Shown piece after piece: positions 15,001-29,034 of a stretch of DNA of 64,000 nt. The translations under genes and the position numbers were made by a program. This DNA is from Linyphia triangularis (lineage: Eukaryota; Arthropoda; Arachnida; Araneae; Linyphiidae): contig OZ021729.1 of the NCBI GenBank assembly GCA_963978545.1, forward strand, positions 89,806,466 through 89,870,465. Direction: 5' to 3'. Positions within the stretch are counted from its first letter, which is position 1. Each line of letters opens with the position of its first letter. The notes beneath the pieces were generated by a model. That model searched no databases, was not told where the DNA came from, and saw only the letters and a program-made list of their open reading frames with translations.

Positions 15001-18000
15001 AAAACACATGGCGGACTATCCAATGAATTATTGATCAAAAAGTAAAATTTTCCCGTTTGTGATATTGTAGCTCATATATAGGAAAATCTCCAATTCCAAA
15101 TTTAAAATTCTCACTAAATACGAAATGGGTCTAAAGTTGGTTCCAAAAATTGCACTTTCACAAATTTTAGTTTTTAAATTTTCCCATGTTAACGGTATGG
15201 AAAATTTCACATATCTAAATTTTCAAAATTTTACAATTTTTGTGCAACTAGGGTAACAGAAATCATCACGCGAATCAATTTTCACATTCAAATCGTCATT
15301 AAAGTGAAATTTTACTACTCAAAACCCAGTAACTGTATAAAAAGCAAAAATGTCTTTATAACCATTTGAAAATACATTAAAATTGTCAATCCTAAGGCAA
15401 TTTTCAAATTCTTAATTTAATCTAAATTTGTTGCCTAGGATCAAAGACGGCTTGAAAAAAAATTCTGAGCGCTTTCGTTTCAAAATATCAACTTCTCATA
15501 TAGCTATTCAAATATAGTTTTTTGGCCAAAATTTTGAACTTAGTTTCATTTATAAAGTTTTTTGAATAAAAAATATAATTTGGAACCAATTGTTAAAAAT
15601 GAAATCTTCCATTCAATTACCCTCGAAACTGAAATATTTCAAGATTTACGAAAAATGAAATTTTTGATTTTTAGAATACTTTTTTTTTAATTAAAATATG
15701 ATACCAGAATGACTATAAAACATATATCCAACTCAAATTCACAATTTGAAAGCATTTGAGTAATTTTCTCATAAATACAATTCCCCCATTGAAAACACAT
15801 GGCGGACTATTCAATGAATTATTGATCAAAAAGTAAAATTTTCAAAAATATTTCCCGTTTGTGGTATTGAAACTTATATATAGGAGAAACTCTAATTCCA
15901 ATTTTAAAATACTAACTAAATAAGAAGTGGGTCTAAAGGTGGTCCAAAAAGTGCACTTTCAAAATGTTTCGTTTTAAATTTTCCCCATGTCAATCGTATG
16001 AAAAATTTCACACTTCTATATTTTCAAACTTTTACAATCTTTTTACAGCTAGGGTAACAGAAATCATCACCCGAATTGATTTCCACATTAAAATGGTCAT
16101 TAATATGAAATTTTACTACTCAAAATTCAGTTATTGCCAAAAAAAGTCTTTATATCCCTTTGAATATACATTAAACTTAGCAATCCTTAGGCAATTTTCA
16201 AATTCTCAATTTTCCAATTTTAACCTTAATTTGTTGCCTAGGATAATAAAAGTCATCACCCGATTTCTTTCTGATCATCCATTTGCTCATGAAATAGTGT
16301 TTTAGCACTCAAAATCGAAGCAATGGTAAGTAAAATAAAGACTTAAAAACAGTTTCTGAGCGCTTTCGTTCCAAAATTTCAACTTCTCATAAAGCTATTC
16401 AAAAATAATTTTTTTAGCCAAAATTTTGAAATTAGTTTGATTCTTAAAGTGTTTTTGAATAAAAAACCCAATTTGGAACCATTTGATAAAAATGAAATCT
16501 TCCATTCAATTACACTCGAAACTGAAATATTTCAAGATTTACGAAAAATTGAATTTTTGATTTTTAGAATACTTTTTTTTTAAATTAAAATTTGGTACAA
16601 GAATGACTATAAAACATATATCCTCATCAAATTCACAATTTGAAAGCCTTTGAGCAATTTTCTCAAAAATACAATTCCCGCATTGAAAACACATGGCGGA
16701 CTATCCAATGAATTATTGATCAAAAAGTAAAATTTTCAAAAAATTTTCCCGTTTGTGATATTGAAGCTTATATATAGGAGAAACTCAAATTCCAATTTTA
16801 AAACACTAACTAAATAAGAAGTGGGTCTAAAGGTGGTCCAAAAAGTGCACTTTCAAAATGTTTCGTTTTAAATTTTCCCCATGTTAATCGAAAGAAAAAT
16901 TTCACACTTCTATATTTTCAAACTTTTACAATCTTTTTACAGCTAGGGTAACAGAAATCATCACCCGAATTGATTTCCATATTAAAATGATCTATAAAAT
17001 GACTATAAAAAGAATGAATATAAAACATATATCCAACTCAAATTCACAATTTGAAAGCATTTGAGCAATTTTCTCATAAATACAATTCCTCCATTGAAAA
17101 CACATGGCGGACTATCCAATGAATTATTGATCAAAAAGTAAAATTTTCCCGTTTGTGATATTGTAGCTCATATATAGGAAAATCTCCAATTCCAATTTTA
17201 TAATTCTCACTAAATACGAAATGGGTCTAAAGTTGGTTCCAAAAATTGCACTTTCACAAATTTTAGTTTTTAAATTTTCCCATGTTAACGGTATGGAAAA
17301 TTTCACATATCTAAATTTTCAAAATTTTACAATTTTTGTGAACTAGGGTAACAGAAATCATCACGCGAATCAATTTTCACATTCAGATCGTCATTAAAGT
17401 GAAATTTTACTACTCAAAACCCAGTAACTGTATAAAAAGCAAAAATGTCTTTATAACCATTTGAAAATGCATTAAAATTGTCAATCCTAAGGCAATTTTC
17501 AAATTCTTAATTTAATCTAAATTTGTTGCCTAGGATCAAAGACGGCTTGAAAAAAAATTCTGAGCGCTTTCGTTTCAAAATATCAACTTCTCATATAGCT
17601 ATTCAAATATAGTTTTTTGGCCAAAAATTTGAACTTAGTTTCACTTATAAAGTTTTTTGAATAAAAAATATAATTTGGAACCAATTGTTAAAAATGAAAT
17701 CTTCCATTCAATTACCCTCGAAACTGAAATATTTCAAGATTTACGAAAAATGAAATTTTTGATTTTTAGAATACTTTTTTTTTAATTAAAATATGATACC
17801 AGAATGACTATAAAACATATATCCAACTCAAATTCACAATTTGAAAGCAAATGAGTAATTTTCTCATAAATACAATTCCCCCATTGAAAACACATGGCGG
17901 ACTATTCAATGAATTATTGATCAAAAAGAAAAAATTTCAAAAATATTTCCCGTTTGTGGTATTGAAACTTATATATAGGAGAAACTCTAATTCCAATTTT

Positions 18001-21000
18001 AAAATACTAACTAAATAAGAAGTGGGTCTAAAGGTGGTCCAAAAAGTGCACTTTCAAAATGTTTCGTTTTAAATTTTCCCCATGTCAATCGTATGAAAAA
18101 TTTCACACTTCTATATTTTCAAACTTTAACAATCTTTTTACAGCTAGGGTAACAGAAATCATCACCCGAATTGATTTCCACATTAAAATAGTCATTAATA
18201 TGAAATTTTACTACTCAAAATTCAGTTATTGCCAAAAAAAGTCTTTATATCCCTTTGAATATACATTAAACTTAGCAATCCTTAGGCAATTGTCAAATTC
18301 TCAATTTTCGAATTTTAACCTTAATTTTTGCCTAGGATAATAAAAGTCATCACCCGATTTCTTTCTGATCATCAATTTGCTCATGAAATAGTATTTTAGC
18401 ACTCAAAATCAAAGCAATGCTAAGTAAAATAAAGACTTAAAAACAGTTTCCGAGCGATTTCGCTCCAAAATTTCAACTTCTCATAAAGCTATTCAAAAAT
18501 AATTTTTTGGGCCAAAATTTTGAAATTAGTTTGATTTTTAACCTTTAACTGCTGTGGTTGGGTGGTTTGAGGTTTGTTGCGCAAGAGCTACACATGGTCC
18601 ATACTGCGCCAAACTAATTGGTGAACATCAGTTTAAAGTTTAAGAAACATAGTATCAGAAAAATTAATATAAAAGTCAAAGATGCGATATTTTAGGGGTT
18701 GGAAGCATTCCACAAAAAAAGACTCGCGGTCTGTCAGACCGCTTACAGCAGTTAAAGGTTAAAGTGTTTGTGAATAAAAAACACAATTTGGAACCATTTG
18801 TTAAAAATGAAATCTTCCATTCAATTACACTCGAAACTGAAATATTTCAAGATTTACGAAAAATGGAATTTTTGATTTTTAGAATACTTTTTTTTTTTAA
18901 TTAAAATTTGGTACCAGAATGACTATAAAACATATATCCAACTCAAATTCACAATTTGAAAGCCTTTGAGCAATTTTCTCAAAAATACAATTCCCCCATT
19001 GAAAACACATGGCGGACTAGTCAATGAATTATTGATCAAAAAGTAAAATTTTCAAAATTTTTTCCCGTTTGTGATATTGAAGCTTATATATAGGAGAAAC
19101 TCTAATTCCAATTTTAAAACACTAACTAAATAAGAAGTGGGTCTAAAGGTGGTCCAAAAAGTGCACTTTCAAAATGTTTCGTTTTAAATTTTCCCCATGT
19201 CAATCGTATGAAAAATTTCACACTTGTATATTTTCAAACTTTAACAATCTTTTTACAGCAAGGGTAACAGAACTCATCACCCGAATTGATTTCCACATTA
19301 AAATGGTCATTAAAATGAAATTTTACTACTCAAAATTCAGTTATTGCCAAAAAAAGTCTTTATATCCCTTTGAATATACATTAAACTTGCAACCTTAGGC
19401 AATTTTCAAATTCTCAATTTTCCAATTTTAACCTTAATTTGTTGCCTAGGATAATAAAAGTCATCACCCGATTTCTTTCTGATCATCAATTTGCTCATGA
19501 AATTGTATTTTAGCACTCAAAATCGAAGCAATGCTAAGTAAAATGAAGACTTAAAAACAGTTTCTGAGCGCTTTCGTTTCAAAATTTTAACTTCTCGTAA
19601 AGCTATTCAAAAATAATTTTTTTAGCCAAAATTTTGAAATTAGTTTGATTTTTAAAGTGTTTTTGAATAAAAAACACAATTTGGAACGATTTGTTAAAAA
19701 TGAAATCTTCCATTCAATTAAACTCGAAACTGAAATATTTCAAGATTTACGAAAAATGGAATTTTTGATTTTTAGAATACTTTTTTTTTTAATTAAAATT
19801 TGGTACCAGAATGACTATAAAACATATATCCAACTCAAATTCACAATTGGAAAACATTTGAGCAATTTTCTCTAAAATACAATTCCCCCATTAAAAACAC
19901 ATGGCGGAATATTCAATGAATTATTGATCAAAAAGTAAAATCTTCAAAAAATTTTCCCGTTTGTGATATTGAAGCTTATGTATTGAAGAAACTCTAATTC
20001 CAATTTTAAAACACTAACTAAATAAGAAGTGGGTCTAAAGGTGGTCCAAAAAGTGCACTTTCAAAATGTTTCGTTTTAAATTTTCCCCATGTTAATCGTA
20101 TGAAAAATTTCACACGTCTAAATTTTCAAACTTTTACAATCTTTTTACAGCTAATGTAACAGAAATCATGACCCGAATTGATTTCCACATTAAAATGGTC
20201 TATAAAATGAAATTTTTCTACTCAAAATTCAGTTATTGCCAAAAAAAGACTTTACATCCCTTTGAATATACATTAAACTTGCCAATCCTTAGGCAATTTT
20301 CAAATTCTCAATTTTCCAATTTTAACCTTAATTTGTTGCCTAGGATAATAAAAGTCATCACCCGATTTCTTTCTGATCATCAATTTGCTCATGAAATATT
20401 ATTTTAGCACTCAAAATCGAAGCAATGCTAAGTAAAATAAAGACTTAAAAACAGTTTCTGAGCGCTTTCGTTTCAAAATATCAACTTCTCATATAGCTAT
20501 TCAAATATAGTTTTTTGGCCAAAATTTTGGACTTAGTTTCATTTATAAAGTTTTTTGAATAAAAAACATAATTTGGAACCAATTGTTAAAAATGAAATCT
20601 TCCATTCAATTACCCTCGAAACTGAAATATTTCAAGATTTACGAAAAATGAAATTTTTTGATTTTTAGAATACTTTTTTTTTAATTAAATTATGGTACCA
20701 GAATGACTATAAAACATATAACCAACTCAAATTCACAATTTGAAAGCATTTGAGCAATTTTCTCATAAATACAATTCCCCCATTGAAAACACATGGCGGA
20801 CTATTCAATGAATTATTGATCAAAAAGTAAAATTTTCAAAAAATTTTCCCGTTTGTGATATTGAAGCTTATATATAAGAGAAACTCTATTTCCAATTTTA
20901 AAACATTAACTAAATAAGTAGTGGGTCTAAAGGCGGTCCAAAAAGTGCCCTTTCAAAATGTTTCGTTTTAAATTTTCCCCATGTTAATCGTATGAAAAAT

Positions 21001-24000
21001 TTCACACTTCTAAATTTTCAAACTTTTACAATCTTTTTACAGCTAGGGTAACTGAAATCATCACCCGAATTGATTTCCACATTAAAATGGTCATTAAAAT
21101 GAAATTTTACTACTCAAAATTCAGTTATTGCCAAAAAAAAGTCTTTATATCCCTTTGAATATACATTAAATTTGCAACCTTAGGCAATTTTCAAATTCTC
21201 AATTTTCCAATTTTAACCTTAATTTGTTGCCTAGGATAATAAAAGTCATCACCCGATTTCTTTCTGATCATCAATTTGCTCATGAAATAGTATTTTAGCA
21301 CTCAAAATCGAAGCAATGCTAAGTAAAATAAAGACTTAAAAACAGTTTCTGAGCGCTTTCGTTTCAAAATTTTAACTTCTCGTAAAGCTATTCAAAAATA
21401 ATTTTTTTAGCCAAAATTTTGAAATTAGTTTGATTTTTAAAGTGTTTTTGAATAAAAAACACAATTTGGAACGATTTGTTAAAAATGAAATCTTCCATTC
21501 AATTAAACTCGAAACTGAAATATTTCAAGATTTACGAAAAATGGAATTTTTGATTTTTAGAATACTTTTTTTTTTAATTAAAATTTGGTACCAGAATGAC
21601 TATAAAACATATATCCAACTCAAATTCACAATTGGAAAACATTTGAGCAATTTTCTCTAAAATACAATTCCCCCATTAAAAACACATGGCGGAATATTCA
21701 ATGAATTATTGATCAAAAAGTAAAATCTTCAAAAAATTTTCCCGTTTGTGATATTGAAGCTTATGTATTGAAGAAACTCTAATTCCAATTTTAAAACACT
21801 AACTAAATAAGAAGTGGGTCTAAAGGTGGTCCAAAAAGTGCACTTTCAAAATGTTTCGTTTTAAATTTTCCCCATGTTAATCGTATGAAAAATTTCACAC
21901 TTCTAAATTTTCAAACTTTTACAATCTTTTTACAGCTAATGTAACAGAAATCATCACCCGAATTGATTTCCACATTAAAATGGTCTATAAAATGAAATTT
22001 TACTACTCAAAATTCAGTTATTGCCAAAAAAAGACTTTACATCCCTTTGAATATACATTAAACTTGCCAATCCTTAGGCAATTTTCAAATTCTCAATTTT
22101 CCAATTTTAACCTTAATTTGTTGCCTAGGATAATAAAAGTCATCACCCGATTTCTTTCTGATCATCAATTTGCTCATGAAATATTATTTTAGCACTCAAA
22201 ATCGAAGCAATGCTAAGTAAAATAAAGACTTAAAAACAGTTTCTGAGCGCTTTCGTTTCAAAATATCAACTTCTCATATAGCTATTCAAATATAGTTTTT
22301 TGGCCAAAATTTTGGACTTAGTTTCATTTATAAAGTTTTTTGAATAAAAAACATAATTTGGAACCAATTGTTAAAAATGAAATCTTCCATTCAATTACCC
22401 TCGAAACTGAAATATTTCAAGATTTACGAAAAATGAAATTTTTTGATTTTTAGAATACTTTTTTTTTAATTAAATTATGGTACCAGAATGACTATAAAAC
22501 ATATAACCAACTCAAATTCACAATTTGAAAGCATTTGAGTAATTTTCTCATAAATACAATTCCCCCATTGAAAACACATGGCGGACTATTCAATGAATTA
22601 TTGATCAAAAAGTAAAATTTTCAAAAATATTTCCCGTTTGTGGTATTGAAGCTTATATATAGGAGAAACTCTAATTCCAATTTTAAAACACTAACTAAAT
22701 AAGAAGTGGGTCTAAAGGTGGTCCAAAAAGTGCACTTTCAAAATGTTTCGTTTTAAATTTTCCCCATGTCAATCGTATGAAAAATTTCACACTTCTATAT
22801 TTTCAAACTTTAACAATCTTTTTACAGCAAGGGTAACAGAACTCATCACCCGAATTGATTTCCACATTAAAATGGTCATTAAAATGAAATTTTACTACTC
22901 AAAATTCAGTTATTGCCAAAAAAAGTCTTTATATCCCTTTGAATATACATTAAACTTAGCAATACTTAGGCAATTGTCAAATTCTCAATTTTCGAATTTT
23001 AACCTTAATTTTTGCCTAGGATAATAAAAGTCATCACCCGATTTCTTTCTGATCATCAATTTGCTCATGAAATAGTATTTTAGCACTCAAAATCGAAGCA
23101 ATGCTAAGTAAAATAAAGACTTAAAAACAGTTTCCGAGCGATTTCGTTCCAAAATTTCAACTTCTCATAAAGCTATTCAAAAATAATTTTTTTGGCCAAA
23201 ATTTTGAAATTAGTTTGATTTTTAAGGTGTTTGTGAATAAAAAAACACAATTTGGAACCATTTGTTAAAAATGAAATCTTCCATTCAATTACACTCGAAA
23301 CTGAAATATTTCAAGATTTACGAAAAATGGAATTTTTGATTTTTAGAATACTTTTTTTTTTTAATTAAAATTTGGTACCAGAATGACTATAAAACATATA
23401 TCCAACTCAAATTCACAATTTGAAAGCATTTGAGCAATTTTCTCATAAATACAATTCCCCCATTGAAAACACATGGCGGACTATTCAATGAATTATTGAT
23501 CAAAAAGTAAAATTTTCAAAAAATTTTCCCGTTTGTGATATTGAAGCTTATATATAAGAGAAACTCTATTTCCAATTTTAAAACATTAACTAAATAAGTA
23601 GTGGGTCTAAAGGCGGTCCAAAAAGTGCCCTTTCAAAATGTTTCGTTTTAAATTTTCCCCATGTTAATCGTATGAAAAATTTCACACTTCTAAATTTTCA
23701 AACTTTTACAATCTTTTTACAGCTAGGGTAACTGAAATCATCACCCGAATTGATTTCCACATTAAAATGGTCATTAAAATGAAATTTTACTACTCAAAAT
23801 TCAGTTATTGCCAAAAAAAGTCTTTATATCCCTTTGAATATACATTAAACTTAGCAATCCTTAGGCAATTTTCAAATTCTCAATTTTCCAATTTTAACCT
23901 TAATTTGTTGCCTAGGATAATAAAAGTCATCACCCGATTTCTTTCTGATCATCAATTTGCTCATGAAATAGTATTTTAGCACTCAAAATCAAAGCAATGC

Positions 24001-27000
24001 TAAGTAAAATAAAGACTTAAAAACAGTTTCCGAGCGATTTCGTTCCAAAATTTCAACTTCTCATAAAGCTATTCAAAAATAATTTTTTTGGCCAAAATTT
24101 TGAAATTAGTTTGATTTTTAAAGTGTTTGTGAATAAAAAACACAATTTGGAACCATTTGTTAAAAATGAAATCTTCCATTCAATTACACTCGAAACTGAA
24201 ATATTTCAAGATTTACGAAAAATGGAATTTTTGATTTTTAGAATACTTTTTTTTTTTAATTAAAATTTGGTACCAGAATGACTATAAAACATATATCCAA
24301 CTCAAATTCACAATTTGAAAGCATTTGAGCAATTTTCTCATAAATACAATTCCCCCATTGAAAACACATGGCGGACTATTCAATGAATTATTGATCAAAA
24401 AGTAAAATTTTCAAAAAATTTTCCCGTTTGTGATATTGAAGCTTATATATAAGAGAAACTCTATTTCCAATTTTAAAACATTAACTAAATAAGTAGTGGG
24501 TCTAAAGGCGGTCCAAAAAGTGCCCTTTCAAAATGTTTCGTTTTAAATTTTCCCCATGTTAATCGTATGAAAAATTTCACACTTCTAAATTTTCAAACTT
24601 TTACAATCTTTTTACAGCTAGGGTAACTGAAATCATCACCCGAATTGATTTCCACATTAAAATGGTCATTAAAATGAAATTTTACTACTCAAAATTCAGT
24701 TATTGCCAAAAAAAAGTCTTTATATCCCTTTGAATATACATTAAACTTGCAACCTTAGGCAATTTTCAAATTCTCAATTTTCCAATTTTAACCTTAATTT
24801 GTTGCCTAGGATAATAAAAGTCATCACCCGATTTCTTTCTGATCATCAATTTGCTCATGAAATAGTATTTTAGCACTCAAAATCGAAGCAATGCTAAGTA
24901 AAATAAAGACTTAAAAACAGTTTCTGAGCGCTTTCGTTTCAAAATTTTAACTTCTCGTAAAGCTATTCAAAAATAATTTTTTTAGCCAAAATTTTGAAAT
25001 TAGTTTGATTTTTAAAGTGTTTTTGAATAAAAAACACAATTTGGAACGATTTGTTAAAAATGAAATCTTCCATTCAATTAAACTCGAAACTGAAATATTT
25101 CAAGATTTACGAAAAATGGAATTTTTGATTTTTAGAATACTTTTTTTTTAATTAAAATTTGGTACCAGAATGACTATAAAACATATATCCAACTCAAATT
25201 CACAATTGGAAAACATTTGAGCAATTTTCTCATAAATACAATTCCCCCATTGAAAACACATGGCGGACTATTCAATGAATTATTGATCAAAAAGTAAAAT
25301 TTTCAAAAAATTTTCCCGTTTGTGATATTGAAGCTTATATATAAGAGAAACTCTATTTCCAATTTTAAAACATTAACTAAATAAGTAGTGGGTCTAAAGG
25401 CGGTCCAAAAAGTCCACTTTCAAAATGTTTCGTTTTAAATTTTCCCCATGTTAATCGTATGAAAAATTTCACACTTCTAAATTTTCAAACTTTTACAATC
25501 TTTTTACAGCTAATGTAACAGAAATCATCACCCGAATTGATTTCCACATTAAAATGGTCTATAAAATGAAATTTTACTACTCAAAATTCAGTTATTGCCA
25601 AAAAAAGACTTTACATCCCTTTGAATATACATTAAACTTGCCAATCCTTAGGCAATTTTCAAATTCTCAATTTTCCAATTTTAACCTTAATTTGTTGACT
25701 AGGATAATAAAAGTCATCACCCGATTTCTTTCTGATCATCAATTTGCTCATGAAATATTATTTTAGCACTCAAAATCGAAGCAATGCTAAGTAAAATAAA
25801 GACTTAAAAACAGTTTCTGAGCGCTTTCGTTTCAAAATATCAACTTCTCATATAGCTATTCAAATATAGTTTTTTGGCCAAAATTTTGGACTTAGTTTCA
25901 TTTATAAAGTTTTTTGAATAAAAAACATAATTTGGAACCAATTGTTAAAAATGAAATCTTCCATTCAATTACCCTCGAAACTGAAATATTTCAAGATTTA
26001 CGAAAAATGAAATTTTTTGATTTTTAGAATACTTTTTTTTTTAATTAAATTATGGTACCAGAATGACTATAAAACATATAACCAACTCAAATTCACAATT
26101 TGAAAGCATTTGAGTAATTTTCTCATAAATACAATTCCCCCATTGAAAACACATGGCGGACTATTCAATGAATTATTGATCAAAAAGTAAAATTTTCAAA
26201 AATATTTCCCGTTTGTGGTATTGAAGCTTATATATAGGAGAAACTCTAATTCCAATTTTAAAACACTAACTAAATAAGAAGTGGGTCTAAAGGTGGTCCA
26301 AAAAGTGCACTTTCAAAATGTTTCGTTTTAAATTTTCCCCATGTCAATCGTATGAAAAATTTCACACTTCTATATTTTCAAACTTTAACAATCTTTTTAC
26401 AGCAAGGGTAACAGAACTCATCACCCGAATTGATTTCCACATTAAAATGGTCATTAAAATGAAATTTTACTACTCAAAATTCAGTTATTGCCAAAAAAAG
26501 TCTTTATATCCCTTTGAATATACATTAAACTTAGCAATACTTAGGCAATTGTCAAATTCTCAATTTTCGAATTTTAACCTTAATTTTTGCCTAGGATAAT
26601 AAAAGTCATCACCCGATTTCTTTCTGATCATCAATTTGCTCATGAAATAGTGTTTTAGCACTCAAAATCGAAGCAATGGTAAGTAAAATAAAGACTTCAA
26701 AACAGTTTCTGAGCGCTTTCGTTCCAAAATTTCAACTTCTCATAAAGCTATTCAAAAATAATTTTTTTAGCCAAAATTTTGAAATTAGTTTGATTCTTAA
26801 AGTGTTTTTGAATAAAAAACCCAATTTGGAACCATTTGTTAAAAATGAAATCTTCCATTCAATTACACTCGAAACTGAAATATTTCAAGATTTACGAAAA
26901 ATTGAATTTTTGATTTTTAGAATACTTTTTTTTTAAATTAAAATTTGGTACAAGAATGACTATAAAACATATATCCTCATCAAATTCACAATTTGAAAGC

Positions 27001-27540
27001 CTTTGAGCAATTTTCTCAAAAATACAATTCCCGCATTGAAAACACATGGCGGACTATCCAATGAATTATTGATCAAAAAGTAAAATTTTCAAAAAATTTT
27101 CCCGTTTGTGATATTGAAGCTTATATATAGGAGAAACTCAAATTCCAATTTTAAAACACTAACTAAATAAGAAGTGGGTCTAAAGGTGGTCCAAAAAGTG
27201 CACTTTCAAAATGTTTCGTTTTAAATTTTCCCCATGTTAATCGAAAGAAAAATTTCACACTTCTATATTTTCAAACTTTTACAATCTTTTTACAGCTAGG
27301 GTAATAGAAATCATCACCCGAATTGATTTCCATATTAAAATGATCTATAAAATGACTATAAAAAGAATGAATATAAAACATATATCCAACTCAAATTCAC
27401 AATTTGAAAGCATTTGAGCAATTTTCTCATAAATACAATTCCCCCATTGAAAACACATGGCGGACTATTCAATGAATTATTGATTAAAAAGTAAAATTTT
27501 CAAAAATATTTCCCGTTTGTGGTATTGAAACTTATATATA
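1..27540. repeat. AT-rich satellite array with higher-order structure
   Basis: The whole stretch is built from one diverged monomer of about 890 bp, recognisable by recurring anchors such as cacatggcgg and ttgatcaaaaagtaaaat. Shorter monomers of about 400 bp occur, for example near 2450-2860. Higher-order copies are plain: 1-3967 recurs almost identically 3967 bp later, 10882-12224 recurs at +5082, and 19645-20407 recurs at +1785. Short reading frames of 60-126 codons recur only because the repeat recurs; they lack codon bias and disagree between monomers, so I call no genes. This looks like host satellite DNA or a very large viral repeat region. The left edge continues beyond the window; the right edge is an abrupt cut at 27540. 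Confidence 0.95.
18542..18758. mobile_element. piggyBac-type MITE (217 bp)
   Basis: The element has a 14-bp perfect terminal inverted repeat, CCTTTAACTGCTGT, and is bounded by TTAA on each side (18538-18541 and 18759-18762). Other satellite monomers have a single TTAA at this point, so they show the empty site. A subterminal palindrome GCGGTCTGTCAGACCGC lies at 18726-18742, as is common in piggyBac-like elements. There is no coding capacity, so it is a non-autonomous copy. Confidence 0.9.
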
Positions 27541-27629
27541 CAGTCGGTAGATTTAATATATGAGCACCGGTACCCTTTTAAAATTTTATCAAAAGTGGAT
27601 TTAACCTTTTTGAACAAATGCAACAACTC
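27541..27629 (+). repeat. Transposon-like terminal sequence, left copy
   Basis: It begins CAGTCGGTAG directly after TATATATA where the satellite stops. It aligns nearly without gaps, in inverted orientation, with 52464-52548, sharing ATATATGAGCACCGGTACC. The CAGT start after TA and the pattern of the first 30 bases resemble Tc1/mariner ends. It is either the end of an element that interrupted the satellite, or one arm of a pair enclosing about 25 kb. Family assignment is by resemblance only. Confidence 0.6.
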
Positions 27630-28966
27630 AAGGTTTTTGAAAAGTTTTTAATATTTTAATGATAGCTAATTATGTTTATTCGTTTGAGCGAGTTTGAGGG
27701 AATATTCTACCCCAATAAAGGGATTTATGTACCATTTCATTTTGAAAATAATAATGAGAACCACTTGCCAATGTTGGGGAATGATTTGTTTTTAAAAAAA
27801 TGTACTCCTTATAACAAAAACTCACAGTTTTATTTTTTTAAACATTGCTAACCATCTTTAAAAAACGTTGTTTACAAATTGAATCTAAAAAATGTATCTT
27901 TACAACTTTTTTTAAAGAATTATTTATTCAAATACAAATTTTAAGACAACAGGGTTGGTCGAGTAAATATATATACACGTATATAGAAAATAATTTGTAT
28001 ACGATAGTTATACGATCATACATACAATATAGCTATAGTTGATTCTATAAAGTTTCATTCTATACAGTTTTGGGATCAATCACTGACACTTTTACAAACG
28101 CTACTATTGTTTCTTAGGACTAATTATCCGACACGGCGTCATCTAGTAAGCTGATCTACGTCACCTAGGAGAATGTTTTATACCAAGATTTGGGGGACAG
28201 TAGCAAAAAAAATTATCAGTTGGAATAGGTATTTTCATCGGCAACAAACGTATCAAGTGTTCAAGACTCAAAGGCTAATTTCGTTTGCATTGTTTCTTTG
28301 GATTAATTAACCCTGTCAACCAACCATGCTAAATTTAGCAGATATGCCAATATATTCTATCACTTGGGGGGTAAAAATACGTTAACCAATGGCATGGAAT
28401 TGATGAATTTGTTTGTAAGGCTCTCGACATTTTGTTTAAACCTCCAAAATATTTATTTTTAGACCTTTTCATTTGAATGTTTCACAACCACTATTGATAT
28501 CAAAATATTGAAATTAATATTGGTACATAATATAAAATTAAAAATTTCTAAATTGATATCTTTAGGCTTGATTAGAAAAATTGCAAGTCTTTAATTGCAC
28601 TGACTTAAAAGTACGTATCTAAGAAAAATGTATGTGTTAAAATGTTTTTTAATATCATATGAAAGCAAACACATTTCTGGTAACTACCCAAAATTATCAA
28701 TTTTAAATTCAATGAAATACTTGTTTCAATCATTTATAATATTGAAGTAATATGGAATCATTTCAAATGAACAATTTCAAAAGAATCTTTTTATTGTTCA
28801 TTTCAAATGAACAATTTCAAATTAATCCCTTTATTTATACCCCACTTTGGAATCATTTAAAACAAACGGTCCCTAAAAGAATCCATTTGAACCGTCAAAA
28901 AAATTCTACAGACTTGAAAAAATTAAAGACTCAAACACCCTCACCAATGTTGGTGATGCAAGTGTC
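27630..28966. other. AT-rich non-coding stretch
   Basis: I see no convincing gene. Short frames lack a good ATG context, and any near the right end are antisense to the RING gene region. It contains short AT repeats (28752-28840, a repeated caaatgaacaatttcaaa) and no TATA/initiator/DPE set of the kind seen later. Confidence 0.6.
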
Positions 28967-29020
28967 GCAAAAAAATGGGGAAACGGTGCCCAAACCGGCA
29001 CCGTTTCCCCATTTTTTTGC
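28967..29020 (-). terminator. Perfect 24-bp hairpin, 14 nt after the RING gene stop
   Basis: Arms 28967-28990 and 28997-29020 are perfectly complementary around a 6-nt loop. The stem starts GCAAAAAAATGGGG. It lies 14 nt beyond the stop codon of the RING gene (29035), which has no AATAAA nearby. Past the hairpin is accaatgttggt. Related modules occur at 31590, 32666 and 50994. A role in 3'-end formation is inferred. Confidence 0.75.
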
Positions 29021-29034
29021 CCTCGAAAGGACCC

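Noticed and set aside
971..26936. Some thirty frames of 60-126 codons in the first 27 kb, several identical to each other
   Set aside because: They repeat with the satellite, stop at different places in sister monomers and have no promoter of the local type.
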